This document shows positions 12,708 through 24,473 of a DNA stretch of 64,000 bases, one piece after another. The notes under the pieces were generated by a model that was not told the DNA's origin, searched no databases, and saw only the letters and a list, made by a program, of their open reading frames with translations. A program made the translations under genes and the position numbers. Position 1 is the stretch's first letter. Each line of letters starts with the position of its first letter. The DNA comes from Paraphoma chrysanthemicola (taxonomy: Eukaryota; Ascomycota; Dothideomycetes; Pleosporales; Phaeosphaeriaceae): positions 2,108,001-2,172,000 of the forward strand of contig JAGMWG010000001.1 in NCBI GenBank assembly GCA_020744225.1, written 5' to 3'.

Positions 12708-14112
12708 AAACAACTGAACGACGTGCACAGCAGCGTTGCGCGCTGCAATTCCCATCAAGGGCGCCTCTGAACTACACATTTCGCATCACATTCACAACAA
12801 CAGTTAGTCCAAGGCACCTACCTCGGGCACACCTTACTTATCATCTCTGTTTAATTATTTTCACATTCTTCTTTTCAGTCACCGCCTAGAGATTGGGTTT
12901 CGGCGCGGGTCAGGTCACGATGGACCAGCTAGGCATGCAGGAAGTTTTGGCGTTTTCCTCGCAAGACACCATTTGGTGCTCACAACTATGTTTTCATATG
13001 GGTCGGGTGGTGGGATCAATGATTGTATACCCATTGCATAGGTTTGGTACTCGTACTTTTCCGCGCGTCGATCGCATATTGCGACGCTGATTTCTCAAGA
13101 CTGGCTTCGTGCTTCATTTGTATATATCGACGGCTGGCCAGGATGGCGACTACAACAGCTAGAGAGTCGTAGTATCTCAATTCGAATTATCAAATTGAAA
13201 GAGACTGCAGACTCATGTTGCAACACTTTAGCTTCGGCACTCTTCGCGTGACTTTGTACGATGGTCGAATATGTGGCCGTAGAAATTATCGATTGTATTG
13301 CCAACACAGTCTCGAGGACCGTAAATGTTACGAATTGAGTATCCATGCAGTACAGTTATGCGCTTTGTAATTGAAAAAAATACTTCCGTAGTAGCGTAGT
13401 TGCTATCGAGCTTTTCATGCCTCTCAGAGAAGGCTCTGGACTGTCTTCGCTGCGCTCTGGGGTTGCACTCGATAAGCACCGCGCGGAGCAGAGCGCATCC
13501 AAGTCATCCTGAGGTTTGGTAGCAGGGCGAGATAGAAAGCTGGTTTGGCGCCATCAAACATATTGGTCGTCTCAAATTCTCACAAGAGCTTTGCTGCCAT
13601 ATCGATCAGATGACGGCCTCTGCAAAAGCATGTGTAACGGCAAAGAAAGATGATAGACAACGAGTGGCTAGCCCGAGCTGAAATTGGATGTTCCTAGCGC
13701 GGACTCTTTTCCCTCCTGCCCCGGACCTCCATTCCATCACCACAACCTAAATGGTGCACACAAATCCGACAACGACACAATCTTACTAGACTCCTTTCAT
13801 TCTCGATCGCAGGGTGCTGCCTATTTACTTCGAAGTGGGAGTAGTTTGAGTTCTCGGCCAACGTGCCACGAGACACGAGACGTGGATCTCTGACGGACTT
13901 GGACCTTGAATCTTCCACTTCACTTCTCACACCACCCTTCTAATTCGTGCGCATCTCAACGCACACATCCCATTAGTCTCATTTTTCAATCTCCTAGATC
14001 GCGTTCTTCTTGGTCAGCATCATCGTCAGGTGTCAGTATTGACAGCCGCCACCACACCTGCTCATGTTGGCATTCCAAATTTCTCGCTTTTCACGGGATC
14101 TCTCACACTACA
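12708..14112. other. Intergenic: SPT7 3' flank and upstream region of the AT-hook-like gene
   Basis: 1.4 kb between two plus-strand genes. A pyrimidine-rich run before 14,113 looks like a 5' leader. No coding region, repeat or transposon relic was recognised. Confidence 0.5.
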
Positions 14113-16360
14113 ATGGCTCCCAATGGCCATGCGCCCAAAGGTTCGCCAGCTGTAGATAAAAATTCTCAGCCGCAAACACAGTCGCGCTGGCATGAAAGAC
14201 ATGGTAGCGCAGAGTTCAGACTGTGGCAAAAAGAGAATCCCACACAGCAGATCACGTACGACGACTGGAAGACTTCAACGCATGTGAATGGGCTCGCGCT
14301 ATACTACGCCGCTTTACATGTGTTTGACGATTCAACGTCCAGCGTAAGTCGACATTTGCACTATTTCCAGTGCCTGCGCAAGGGTCTGACGAATACAGGA
14401 CGAAGAAGTTGAGCTAGCTAAGGTCGAAAGTCGACCTCGTGCTGTGCGTGCTCAATCGGCACGCGAGCCGAAGAAGTCACTGAAAACAAATGGGAACGGA
14501 GTGCTACGGCCGGCGGCATCCGCAATTCCGACAGCAACAGCCAGAACAGAGAACGCGAGTCCGTCTGCAAGGAAGAAGCGAAAGACGCCAAAGAAGTACT
14601 TGGCAAGTCAGCAGTCCAAGTTGTACTTTTAATAATTGCTAACGGATGCAGTCTGAAGAACTGGTAGCATCAGAGGAGAGCGACCATGGCGAGACAGGTA
14701 CGCCTAATGCGCCCGTCATCACAGTCAATGGCCGACGCAAGTCTTCAAATCGCAAACCTAGGAAGAAGCCGATCGTAAGTGTTGGGAAATGCGCCTGGAC
14801 TGCAACCCACTCACAACGAGAACAGTCTGAAGAAATTATTTCACCAGAAGACGAAGAGGAAGACCCCATGGCAGCGCTGAATGGGCTTGCGACGCCTGCG
14901 ATTGCTTCGCCATTACCTGTTCGTTCTGGTATGTTTTGCGTCTGCTTTGAGATACGGCTTGCCCCACATTTCAGTCCGTCCACGATGAGCACCTTACACG
15001 TGAACTCGTAACGCATCTGTGATCAAGCGTTAGCTTTTTCTCAATGCACGAGCGCATTCTACTCTATGGCGCGATTGCTAACTTGTCGACAGCTCCGAAA
15101 TCACCGGCAGCAGTGCAAGTCACAGAGTCCCCAAAGAAGACAATTCTGAAATTAAGCACAAGAAAGGCGCCAAAGAAGAAGGTCTTGGTAAGCTGTCATT
15201 CTGAAACTCTCGGGCTGTCACTAATTATTTTACAGTCAGAAGAAACAATCCTCGACGATGACACAGATGAAGGTGCAGGTGTCGCAGCAGCAGCTCACTC
15301 AACTGTTGCTGCAGTTGCAGAACCCAACATTACAGCTACAACGGAGAGTCACACTCCCTTAGCTGCGAGTAGTGTAGCCGCCTCAAATGATGCGACGGCA
15401 TCGCCGGATCCGACCAGCGACTCTGCCGCCACCAGACGCGGACTCCGCATGCGAAGACCCGCGCAACAGCGACCCTATTCCTACGACGCACAGATCTACG
15501 AGGAACACGAAACTGACGTACCGGAAGAGGATATCTACGCTCATCCATCGCCACAACTGGCGCAAAGCAGGCGAGTGTCCACAATTTCGTATGGCAGAGG
15601 TTTCAGCGAAGACCAGATCGAAGAGCTAGACCAAGAAACTCTCGCTATCTTGCAAGGCGATCTCGATCCAGAACCAGATAGAGATACAGGTCGGCCGAAA
15701 CACTTCAAAGGCAAGGGTCGCGCATGGAAGAAGGAGGAGTCCGACGAAGATCTGGAGTTCACTGTTGGCAAGAAAAAGAAGAAGGCAGCAGCTGCCGCAC
15801 GAGCGAAAGCGAAGGACGCAAATCAGCCGCCCCGGAAGAGAGGTCGGCCGAGAAAGACCATTATGTCTGAGGATGTCATTCGCGATGACTCGGATTCTGA
15901 AGCGGCGCCAAAGAGCGCAGATGCGAGCCCTTCTCGCGCGACTTCGGAAGCACCCGCGAAGAAGATGACAAGGAAGCCACCACGCAAGAGCGCGCTATCA
16001 GAGGAGATTGTCCGCGACGACTCGGACTCTGACACACAACCTGGAGCCGACGTTGGAGCACAGAGAGTGACGACGCCCGAGGCGAAGGATTCTGAAGGCG
16101 CTACAGCAGCACAAGCTACGGAAACAGAACAAGTCGTGTCCTACACGCCAAAAGGAACGCCTAAACAGTCGTACGCACCTAATAGTGAGGCAAAACACGT
16201 ACGTCTTTCCATCGCCAATGTGAAATCCGAAAATACCATTGTCGATAAGCACGACAATTCGAAGCTCGACAACGCGGCCCGAAGCTCCTCGCCAGTAGAC
16301 GATATTGAGAAACACATGGCGAGCGTCAACGCTGATGACGATGATGAGATGGAACTCTAG
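14113..16360 (+). CDS. Nuclear protein with AT-hook-like motifs and exon-linked SEE/acidic repeats
   Basis: Not recognised as a named protein. Six exons (14113-14343, 14399-14602, 14652-14774, 14826-14928, 15093-15187, 15236-16360) give 626 aa. A short N-terminal module (SRWHERHGSAEFRLWQ, YDDWKTSTHVNGLALYYAAL) is followed by a low-complexity nuclear-type sequence. A unit of basic residues, then SE(E/D), then an acidic stretch recurs five times. Three of the copies begin exactly at an exon start, after KKYL, KKPI and KKVL; two lie in the last exon as RPRKTIM-SEDVIRDDSDSE and PPRKSAL-SEEIVRDDSDSD. KRGRPRK is an AT-hook core. A segment reading LRMRRPAQQRPYSYDAQIY may be a conserved motif. The second intron appears to use a GC donor (TTG|GCAAGT). 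Role inferred only as chromatin or DNA associated, with likely CK2 sites (DDSDSE). Confidence 0.75.
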
Positions 16361-16864
16361 AGGTCTTGAGTCGGCCTTTTCGACTAGGTTAAGTAATTAA
16401 AGGAAGTTTGTGTGGTGCGCTTGTATGTCAACGGTAGGGAATATCGTGTTGGCATGCGCACGATAGAAGTCGGCTGAATACGAGGTTTGCGAAGGGAATG
16501 GACTGCATATTGGCGTCGAGGATACGAAACATGGCTACTGAGAGTTATACGAGGGTATTTAGTTAGTAATAGATATTTCTTATGTCACCAGAAACTGCAG
16601 TAATTATTTGCTATGTGACTCAAGCAGGAGTATTTCCGGATCGTTTCTTTGATCTTTGTTTCTATCAGTAGGAATCTTGAATACTTTACAGTGTACGTCA
16701 GAAGCGCGGTTTCTCCATCGGCCGGGTTCGAAGTGCTGCAAAATTTGGTGCATCCCGATTCTTGTTCCCATCGCTCGCGGACAGAACAATCTTACATTTC
16801 ACCTGCATCTCTACCCCCTCTCTCTTCTTCAACTCCTTTCCCACCATACCTCGAACCCTCGAAA
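16361..16864. other. Convergent intergenic spacer
   Basis: 504 bp holding the 3' flanks of the AT-hook-like gene and the rhomboid gene. The right part is strongly C/T-rich on the plus strand. Nothing else was recognised. Confidence 0.5.
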
Positions 16865-17770
16865 TCATCTCATCCGCCCCACCCTCAACCCCCTCAATTT
16901 CAGCAGATAATACGCAATTCCAAACGCCAACCCGCCCAAATGCCCCGCATGCGCAACCCTCGAGTTCCCATCATTCACATAGTACCCGTCGTAGAAGCCA
17001 TACCCAAGCACCAGCGCCCACAGCGGCACTGGCACGATGCCATAAATCAGGAATTTCGTTCTTGGCGCCAAACACGCCGCCACACTTGTGATTCCCATCA
17101 ACGCGCCCGAAAACCCGAGACCGCGCTTGTAATCCACGCCCTTGCTGCCAGTCGCAAGGTACCGTTGATACAAGTACCCGACTGATCCCGTGACACCCGA
17201 GCCCAGCGCGATGGTGAGAAGACGGACTGGGGTGATGAGTGCTGAGCCGCAGAGGAAGGAGCCGAGGAAGTAAGCTGTGAACATGTTTGCGCCGAGATGG
17301 AAGAGGTCGACGTGGGTGAAGGTGGATGTGAGAAGGGTGGAGTAGGTGTGGTTGTGAAGCACGTCGGTTAGGTTACATGTCATGCGGCGCATGAATGTGA
17401 TGAAAGGTTGAGGGAAGCCGGATTTGGCTTGGGCTTCGGCGTACATTGCATAGCTGGGTGAGTTGTTAGAATTGTTTCTTGTTGAAGTTTGTGGGGATAC
17501 CTTGAAGGGATGGATGACTTACCTGAAGACGGCGACATTGACGCCCATCAGACCATAGAGCATTTTGAGATTGTTTGACTCTTGTGAACTTGCTCCACCA
17601 TAGGATGAGTAGAAGCGGGATCTTGATAAGCCAAGATGGCTTGACCTCGGGAACGGAGAATGTGATGGATTGAAGTAATTTGATGACATCTTGCCACTTT
17701 GGGAGTGCCCGGGGCTCTTCAGTGTGGCGGTTGGACGCACGGTCCTGAGGAGACGAAGGAGCGAAGACAT
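16865..17770 (-). CDS. Rhomboid-family intramembrane serine protease, probably mitochondrial
   Basis: Two exons (17523-17770, 16865-17453) with a 69-nt intron give 278 aa. The N-terminus (MSSLLRLLRTVRPTATLK) is basic and lacks acidic residues, like a mitochondrial presequence. The rhomboid core follows: the HVDLFHLGANMF motif with His and Asn in the second core helix, the catalytic serine in GFSGALMG, and the catalytic histidine in AHAGHLGGLAFG. Six or so hydrophobic helices are visible. These are the Ser/His dyad features of active rhomboids, which cut substrates within the membrane. Organelle assignment is inference from the N-terminus only. An ATG inside exon 1 (MSSNYFN) could give a shorter, untargeted form. 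Confidence 0.88.
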
Positions 17771-18695
17771 GAGATCTCAAGGAGAACTCTTGATGAATGA
17801 TGTGTCTTATATACAATCGTGGTGGATGCGTGTAACAGTGGTTGTGGAAGCAATCCGGACTAGGATGAGTTGAAGGTCCTAATGAGAGGGTGATCCCGGT
17901 AGTGTATGCACTGGTAAGCTGGCTCGCATGGAATTATTTCTGATTGATTTTGGTGTGATTCGGAGGTTGATGCTGCTGCCCTAGCTCTTTTGATGTGGTG
18001 TTCTGAATTTATTCCTCGCAACGTCAACGCGGCGAAATGACCGGTGAACACCCTCAACGTAACCTCGACCACTGTGATTGCGCAAACCTAGAGACGATCA
18101 GGATGGTGCCGAACAGCAGAGTAAGCCCAAAGCAATACGAGGAAGTGAAATAGATTCTTCCAGAGATACAAGGGCGGAAGGTGCCAACTAGCGGGTGGCC
18201 AATGGGCTGAACTGCACGGACCTTGGTTTCCACAGCCTCCAGTTCTCTCGTGCATAAAGAAGCTCGCACCATCTCCACCACACACCACAACCGCCCCAGT
18301 CTGCACAGCACAACTCGCACAAACACTCGCCCGCCTTCCCACCAGAGCCCTCGCTGAACATCATTGCGTGCTGCCTCACTCTGCGCCGACCCACGACCGC
18401 AGAAGACATCCGAGGCAAAACACAGCCATTGCCCACTTTTGCTTGAAGGAATCCGCCCCCTCGAGCCCGCAAAACCCAGCTATACACGATCGCGCAGCTT
18501 GCCACACACAAAGAGGCGACCTCACCCTCACTTGTCGAACCCCACCACTCGACACTGACACCACGCTCAAGCTTCCACCGCACACCCCGCAATTGCAGCT
18601 TCGCCCGCCGCAGTCGCTAGGAACACCTGCTAGCACCCATATCCACCAGGCTCTGAAATCCTGATCCCCTCTCCACCATTGGTGGACCCTTCACA
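17771..18695. promoter_or_regulatory. Divergent promoter region of the rhomboid gene and DHH1
   Basis: 925 bp between start codons. The half nearer DHH1 (about 18,240-18,690) is C-rich on the plus strand, as in many long 5' leaders of fungal RNA-helicase genes. Frames read through it are low-complexity Thr/Pro/His and are not taken as coding. Confidence 0.5.
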
Positions 18696-20391
18696 ATGAC
18701 CTCAGAAATCACCAACCAGCTAGCAGCGACGAAGCTAAGGTATGTCTAAGTATTGCACACAGTTCAACACATTCTGACTCTGCGACAGTGACGCACCGCC
18801 CAACATGGGAGCAGACTGGAAAGACGGGCTCAAGGCGCCCGCAAAAGATGCGCGGCCACAAACAGAGGTATGGTGCCATTGGAGCCCTCGAGGCGCCGAG
18901 TGCTAACGTGAGTGCGCAGGACGTCACCGCAACAAAAGGCCTCGAATTCGAAGATTTCTTCATCAAGCGCGAGCTGATGATGGGTATCTTTGAGGCTGGC
19001 TTCGAAAAGCCGTCTCCAATTCAAGAAGAGACGATTCCAGTCGCTCTGACTGGCCGCGACATCCTCGCGCGCGCGAAGAACGGCACCGGAAAGACCGCCG
19101 CCTTCGTCATCCCTACACTCGAGCGCGTAAACCCAAAGATCTCCAAGACACAAGCTCTCATTCTCGTCCCTACCCGCGAGTTGGCCCTGCAAACATCGCA
19201 GGTTTGCAAGACACTGGGCAAGCACCTTGGCATCAACGTCATGGTGTCGACGGGTGGCACTGGCCTGAAGGACGACATTATACGATTGAGCGATCCAGTA
19301 CACATCATTGTTGGAACGCCCGGCAGAATTCTGGACCTGGCAGGAAAGGGAGTCGCCGATCTCTCAACTTGCCAGACCTTTGTCATGGATGAGGCTGATA
19401 AGTTGTTGTCCCCAGAGTTCACTCCTGTCATTGAGCAGCTACTCGCTTTCCACCCCAAGGACCGACAGGTCATGCTGTTCAGCGCGACCTTCCCGATCGT
19501 AGTCAAAAGCTTCAAGGTGAGACTACTCTGGTGCAATCTTTCGACATCGCTAATCGTGGACAGGACAAACACATGAACTCCCCGTATGAGATCAACTTGA
19601 TGGACGAACTGACACTTCGAGGTATCACACAATACTATGCTTTCGTGGAAGAAAGCCAGAAGGTGCACTGCTTGAACACCCTCTTCAACAAGCTGCAGAT
19701 TAACCAGTCCATCATTTTCTGCAACTCCACGAACCGAGTCGAGCTTCTGGCCAAGAAGATCACGGAGCTCGGATACTCGTGCTTCTACTCGCACGCCCGC
19801 ATGCTACAGCACAACCGTAACCGCGTTTTCCATGACTTTAGGAACGGTGTTTGCCGGAATCTTGTCTGTTCAGATCTCTTGACTCGTGGTATCGATATTC
19901 AGGCTGTCAACGTCGTCATCAACTTTGACTTCCCCAAGAATGCCGAGACGTACTTGCATCGTATTGGTCGCTCTGGTCGTTTTGGGCATTTGGGTCTGGC
20001 TATCAATCTGATCAACTGGGAAGATCGCTTCAACTTATATCGCATTGAGCAGGAGCTGGGTACGGAGATCCAGCCAATCCCACAGGTCATTGAGAAGAAC
20101 TTGTATGTATACGAATCGCCGGAGAACATCCCTCGGCCTATCTCGAGCTCGCAGCGCCAGCCTGGCCAATCTCGGGACCAGGATGGGACCGCCCCGCGCA
20201 GCCAAGGACAAAACCCTCGAGGCAACTACCGCGGTGGCCGTGGTGGCGGACAGTTCCAGGGACAGGGCCGTGGACATCCATCAGGTCCTCCAGGTCAGCA
20301 AGGCCAGCAAGGCCAACAGTACCGTCAAAATGGGCAGCAACCTAGACGTGGCCCACCGCCTCAGGCCACAGGTCAGCCTCAGGCGTCTTAG
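18696..20391 (+). CDS. DHH1: DEAD-box RNA helicase Dhh1 (DDX6 family)
   Basis: Activator of mRNA decapping and translational repressor that acts in cytoplasmic P-bodies with Dcp2, Pat1 and Lsm1-7. Four exons: 18696-18739, 18789-18867, 18920-19516 and 19564-20391, giving 515 aa. All helicase motifs are present. They are the Q motif (FEKPSPIQ), motif I (AKNGTGKT), PTRELA, GTPGR, DEAD within VMDEADK, SAT, FCNST, TRGID and HRIGRSGR. The DDX6 hallmark block FEDFFIKRELMMGIFEAGFE precedes the Q motif. A Gly/Gln/Arg-rich tail (RGNYRGGRGGGQ, then repeated GQQGQQ) occupies about the last 85 residues. It is typical of fungal Dhh1 and suited to condensate formation. The three introns cluster in the first two thirds of the gene. 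Confidence 0.97.
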
Positions 20392-21747
20392 CCGATTGGA
20401 AACAGTCGTTCGCTCGTTGGTCCGAGGGGTTATTTGACTTTGATGGTTGCTTTCTCAACTTTCTGTCACAATATTTCTGCCTGGACGGGTACTTGATCTT
20501 CCAAGTGCACATAACGGAGTTGTTTGTTTCATGATTATTACGCGACATCTACCGACGAGCCGATACGAGGTGCCTGGTATTGCTTTTTAGGGGTTCACGG
20601 ATCGGGCTTTCGGTGCATTCGAACATTTCCAGGGCCACTCTATTGTACTATACCACGGTCTCGCTGGACTCGCAGCTATCTTTCTCTTCGGTTGGCTGGC
20701 CTTGCCGACTTCGTTCTCGGTGGCCCAGCCCACAGTTCAGGGGTGCTCTTTGCCACTCCCCCTTGTTTTACATTCTTGCGCTGCTTAGCATCATCTTTGA
20801 TGGTGTGTTTTCAAAAGTCCGACTTTCGGCACAGAGGGCGTTCCTGTTCAGCACTTTCTGTATGACTGATCACTCCTCCACACTCTCCTGGATAACGTTG
20901 GCTCGTTCTGAGCTATGCTTGACGACTCACTCGCGACACGAACATCTCATCTCTCTCCGTCTGATATGAGACACACCCCCAACTCGTACCGGACTACAAT
21001 CAAATCTCTACCACGGATTCGGACGTGTGCATTACTCGTACGATTCTTGCAAACTACACTCTTGCGATCCTTCTCCCTCATGCCCAGGATCGCGCTCTTG
21101 AGCGCTACTGTTCGGCTCACTTCAATGTTGATCATCTTCCAATCTGCTTCGATTAGAAGACCTGCGTCAGTCTGGGCACTGTCAAATGGCTGCTCGCTAT
21201 CGACTCTAAGCTCGACCTAGTACTATATCAAGCTTTTTACTACAGCTAGGCTTCATATAAAGCAAAAATGTCGGTGGTAGCTGTTGCCCAGAAGAAGAAA
21301 TAACCAATAAACCTCAGAAGATGCGAAAAAGACTTCAAGGCCTGGTTGGATGTATATGGACAGCAGTCATGAGTCTTGCTAGAAAGTCCCTCTGTTCTTT
21401 GTCAGTCGGTGGCAAACAGATTCCACTCGGGTCCAGCGTCATGCTCGATAAGCTCAACAATTTACGCAGTCTATAAAATGTCCAATGCATTACATTCATT
21501 CTTGACCTTCCGCTGCCTTCCTATGTCACAAACCTCTCACCAAATGCGTAGGATGCACATTAGCGAAACATTGCATACGCCACTTGCAGCCTCTACTACT
21601 TTGTTGCTTGTTGCACAGTCTCCATCAACATCCCACTGATCACGCAAAAGTCCAAAGGGACATCATCAAACGAGATAACAGCAATCAAGTCACCCTATAA
21701 CCTGGCAGTCGAGCAGTCCCTCTATCGCCCGCACCATTTCCTTGAGC
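20392..21747. other. Long intergenic region after DHH1
   Basis: 1.36 kb between DHH1 and the first small-family gene. Short frames exist, but none has a start context, splice signals and composition that together suggest a gene. It probably includes a long DHH1 3' UTR. Confidence 0.45.
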
Positions 21748-22197
21748 ATGGCCAATCCAATCGAAGAAGCTAATATCCTCGAACTCATCAAAGGTAGTCC
21801 CCATGCAACGCATATACCACAGCACTAACCACTCAAGCCAGAATGCGCACGCCTCTTCTTCGGCCGCGACAAGACCTACGAAATCGTACTCGCCAAGACA
21901 CCACTACGCACACGCGCCCTTCTCATTGCGTACAACGGGCCGCACGTCGGCAGTAGTAAGTTGATGCAGTACGGAGAGTCATTGACTACGCGGTATGGGC
22001 CGTCGTATGCGGATGAGGCGATTACTGATTTGAATGAAAAATTAAAGGAGCTACTCGGCGAGCATTTGGGTAAGCTACTTATGTTCATTGGCTTGGGCGC
22101 CGTGTACGTGTGGAGTCTGGATGTGGACAGTGTGCTGACAGCGTGGATAGACGATTTATGTGTGGGCAGAGAGTTCGTGGGAGTTATTATTAGTTGA
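21748..22197 (+). CDS. Small protein, member A of an unrecognised paralogous family
   Basis: Three exons (21748-21793, 21842-22069, 22151-22197) give 106 aa. Both introns are phase 1. The start MANPIEEANILELIK is followed across the first intron by ECARLFFGRDKTYEIV. A hydrophobic strand (RALLIAYNG) and an amphipathic helix ending in LNEKLKELLGEHL come next. The last exon encodes DDLCVGREFVGVIIS. The acceptor at 21842 was preferred over one four bases upstream because only it gives the motif shared with the two paralogues. The second intron is 81 nt, a multiple of three, and has no stop, so retention would give a 133-aa form. There is no signal peptide or membrane helix. Function is unknown. 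Confidence 0.65.
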
Positions 22198-22462
22198 GGG
22201 ATCTGTGGGTAGCGAGCTTAGGAGAATGAAAGAGTACCCATGAAACTTGGTCTCGCGCCGAAGCAAACCTGGGACACTGTTTTTCCAGTGAAGCGCTTCG
22301 AGGCAAAGTGCGACTAGGTTAGCGACAAAATTGATAGCAAGCCAACACAAACTGCATTGATACAACCTTTCCGCAAACAGGCTGGCAAACAAGTATTATG
22401 CATAACATGAGCAAGGAGCATGCAGATCTCTTTTCCTAGAATCCTTGGACCACACTTCCACC

Positions 22463-22902
22463 ATGTCCAACCTACAAGACTATTTCAGTCTCATCAGAAG
22501 TCCAGTCCCACACTCCAAACAACCTAACATTAGCTTACCATCATCTAGTGAACGCACGCATCTTATTCGGACACTCCATGACTTACGACATCGTCACGCC
22601 CCGAACCACACCATCAGACCAGAACAACATGCCTGCAATAGCTCAGGCCATCCTCATCGGCTACTCAGGTGGCTCCGGGTCCACCGCCACGGTGCTCAAT
22701 ATCGGCGAAGCGGACGTTCGTAGCCTCGATTGGGACGAGGCTGGACGTGATGCGATAGCACGGCTGAATCGCAGCTTGAGTGAGCGTGTAGGGACGACTG
22801 TTGGTAAGTTGGTGATATCATGCAGTGTGGAGATGTGGGTGAGCTGACTTGCTTCGTACGATAGGGAGGGTGCGTGTTGGAGATACGTTTATCGCAGCGT
22901 AA
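22463..22902 (+). CDS. Small protein, member B of the same paralogous family
   Basis: Three exons (22463-22499, 22549-22803, 22865-22902) give 109 aa, 265 bp downstream of member A on the same strand. It starts MSNLQDYFSLIR. After a phase-1 intron it shows NARILFGHSMTYDIV, the same core as members A and C. A strand AQAILIGYSGGS and a helix EAGRDAIARLNRSLSE follow. The last exon encodes GRVRVGDTFIAA, comparable in place to the VGREFVGVIIS end of member A. The first donor (A|GTCCAG) is weak. It was chosen because its position and phase match the paralogues. No cysteines, secretion signal or known domain are present. Function is unknown. Confidence 0.6.
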
Positions 22903-23306
22903 GAATGTGGTGTAGTTTGGGGGAATATGGGTTGTGAGTATGGTGGTTAGACAGGAGATGTGAGTGTGTCTGTAACAATGGCGATATATCAAGCTGACCG
23001 GATCGTCCGATTCGAAGGAAATCGGTGAATTGAGAGTCAGAATGTTATGTGTGTCAGCTGGGTAATCATCACCAACAATACCATTTACGTTACGCGTGTT
23101 TTGAACGAACGCAGTCAAAATGTTGATGCTAAACCGCTTTTGCCACCCGACGCGAAATGTCCAAGAAGAAGCTAAATCAAAACATATGTTAAGTTACACT
23201 ATCAAATCATTTACAAGCACCTCTTATCTCCAAGCACACCCGATCCTCATTCTCTTACAACAACAAAGAACTACTAAGTTTTATTCATTAAATTCCAGGC
23301 CAAGAC
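22903..23306. other. Convergent intergenic spacer
   Basis: 404 bp between member B and the GH16 stop codon. It is A/T-richer than its surroundings towards 23,160-23,300, as expected for 3' ends. No feature was recognised. Confidence 0.5.
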
Positions 23307-24473
23307 TCAGACACGGTAAAACTGCCCCTTCGCCTTAACGAACCCCCTTCCCTCCATACCCCGCTTCACCAACTCTTTCCGCTGATACCACTTCAAGCCC
23401 TTAATTTCCCAATACGAATCCTTGAACACCTCCGGATTATCACGAACATACGCATCGCAAGTATCCACACCCGTCTTCTGAGCGCAAGACTTATCCCACT
23501 CCTTACCCGCCCACTCCCCACAAAACGCTGTGTTGAAAATGATCCGCAGATCCTTGAAGCGGGCTTCGAAGTCACACCCACTGCCAGCGAAGTATGCAAG
23601 AGGCGTGCCCCATTGCTTTGGATCGGGTATAGTGCTGTTTGATGTGGATTTATAGAGCGGTGAGCTGTGGGGAAAGAACCAGACGGAGATGGAGGAAGGG
23701 GTCCATTCCATTGCGTAGATGCCGCCGCCGGCTTTGTTGAACTCTGTGCCGTACGAGGGGAGGGGGACTTGTTCTTGAGAGGCGCCGGTGCCCATTTGAA
23801 CTAGGGAGAGGGATGTAGGTGCTTTGATGGAGCATCCGACGTTTTTGTCTTGGTCTTCGGCGGCGACGTCGCAGTCGTCGGTAGTCAAAGTGCCGGTGAA
23901 TGATGCGTTGAAGTCGTCTGCTTGACTGGAACCGAGGTTTGGTGATGTTGTGTTGTCAACAATACAGCCTTTAGAAGTGTGTAGTGTCACAACATTGTGT
24001 TCGTAATCGTTTACGCCTTCAACCAAGTCGATTTCTCCGCCTCTGGGCCAATTTTCTTGACCAAGCATCCAAAAAGCCGGCCACGACCCACATTGTGAAG
24101 CAGGCATATGTCGAATATCCGTAACAAGAAGTCCGTGATTGAAGTTGTTCTTGCTCTCGAGCCTCACGCTCGCGCGTCCCTTGGGATCCTTATTCATGTA
24201 ATCGACACCCATAAAGACAGACTTTGTATCCTCAAGGTAGCCAACCAGGCCCTGATCGACGGCAGAAGTCATGTTCTGATACTGGACAAAGCCTTTCGTG
24301 GGGTCCGGGCCAGAGAAGAAGTCGAAGTTGTCGAAGAAGTTGTCGTATGAGAGATCATCAGTGAGTGTGTACGCACCGCTATCATGACCTCCGTTCTGTG
24401 CGCTCGATAGCATAAATAAAGAGAAGGTAATGGCTAGCATCGGTGTAGGTGTAGTTGCGAACATGTTTGTCAT
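23307..24473 (-). CDS. Secreted GH16 endo-1,3(4)-beta-glucanase (laminarinase-like)
   Basis: Intronless, 388 aa. A hydrophobic leader (LAITFSLFMLSSA) after MTNMFATTPTPM looks like a signal peptide with cleavage before QNGG. The GH16 catalytic signature is GGEIDLVEGVN, with the nucleophile and acid/base glutamates two turns apart (ExDxxE). It lies about 145-150 residues in. The upstream CGSWPAFWMLGQENWP block is the usual substrate-cleft motif of this group. Several N-glycosylation sequons (NMT, NTT, NAS, NST) and paired cysteines fit secretion. It would cut mixed-linked or 1,3-beta-glucans of cell walls or plant tissue. The start at 24473 was taken as the first ATG; 24464 (MFATTP) is equally possible. 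Confidence 0.92.
   Translation of the reverse strand: MTNMFATTPTPMLAITFSLFMLSSAQNGGHDSGAYTLTDDLSYDNFFDNFDFFSGPDPTKGFVQYQNMTSAVDQGLVGYLEDTKSVFMGVDYMNKDPKGRASVRLESKNNFNHGLLVTDIRHMPASQCGSWPAFWMLGQENWPRGGEIDLVEGVNDYEHNVVTLHTSKGCIVDNTTSPNLGSSQADDFNASFTGTLTTDDCDVAAEDQDKNVGCSIKAPTSLSLVQMGTGASQEQVPLPSYGTEFNKAGGGIYAMEWTPSSISVWFFPHSSPLYKSTSNSTIPDPKQWGTPLAYFAGSGCDFEARFKDLRIIFNTAFCGEWAGKEWDKSCAQKTGVDTCDAYVRDNPEVFKDSYWEIKGLKWYQRKELVKRGMEGRGFVKAKGQFYRV

Noticed and set aside
16724..16734. GGTTCGA resembling a tRNA B box
   Set aside because: No A box at the right distance and no cloverleaf can be drawn.
20524..20969. Plus-strand frames after DHH1
   Set aside because: Short overlapping frames with no homology, most likely 3' UTR.
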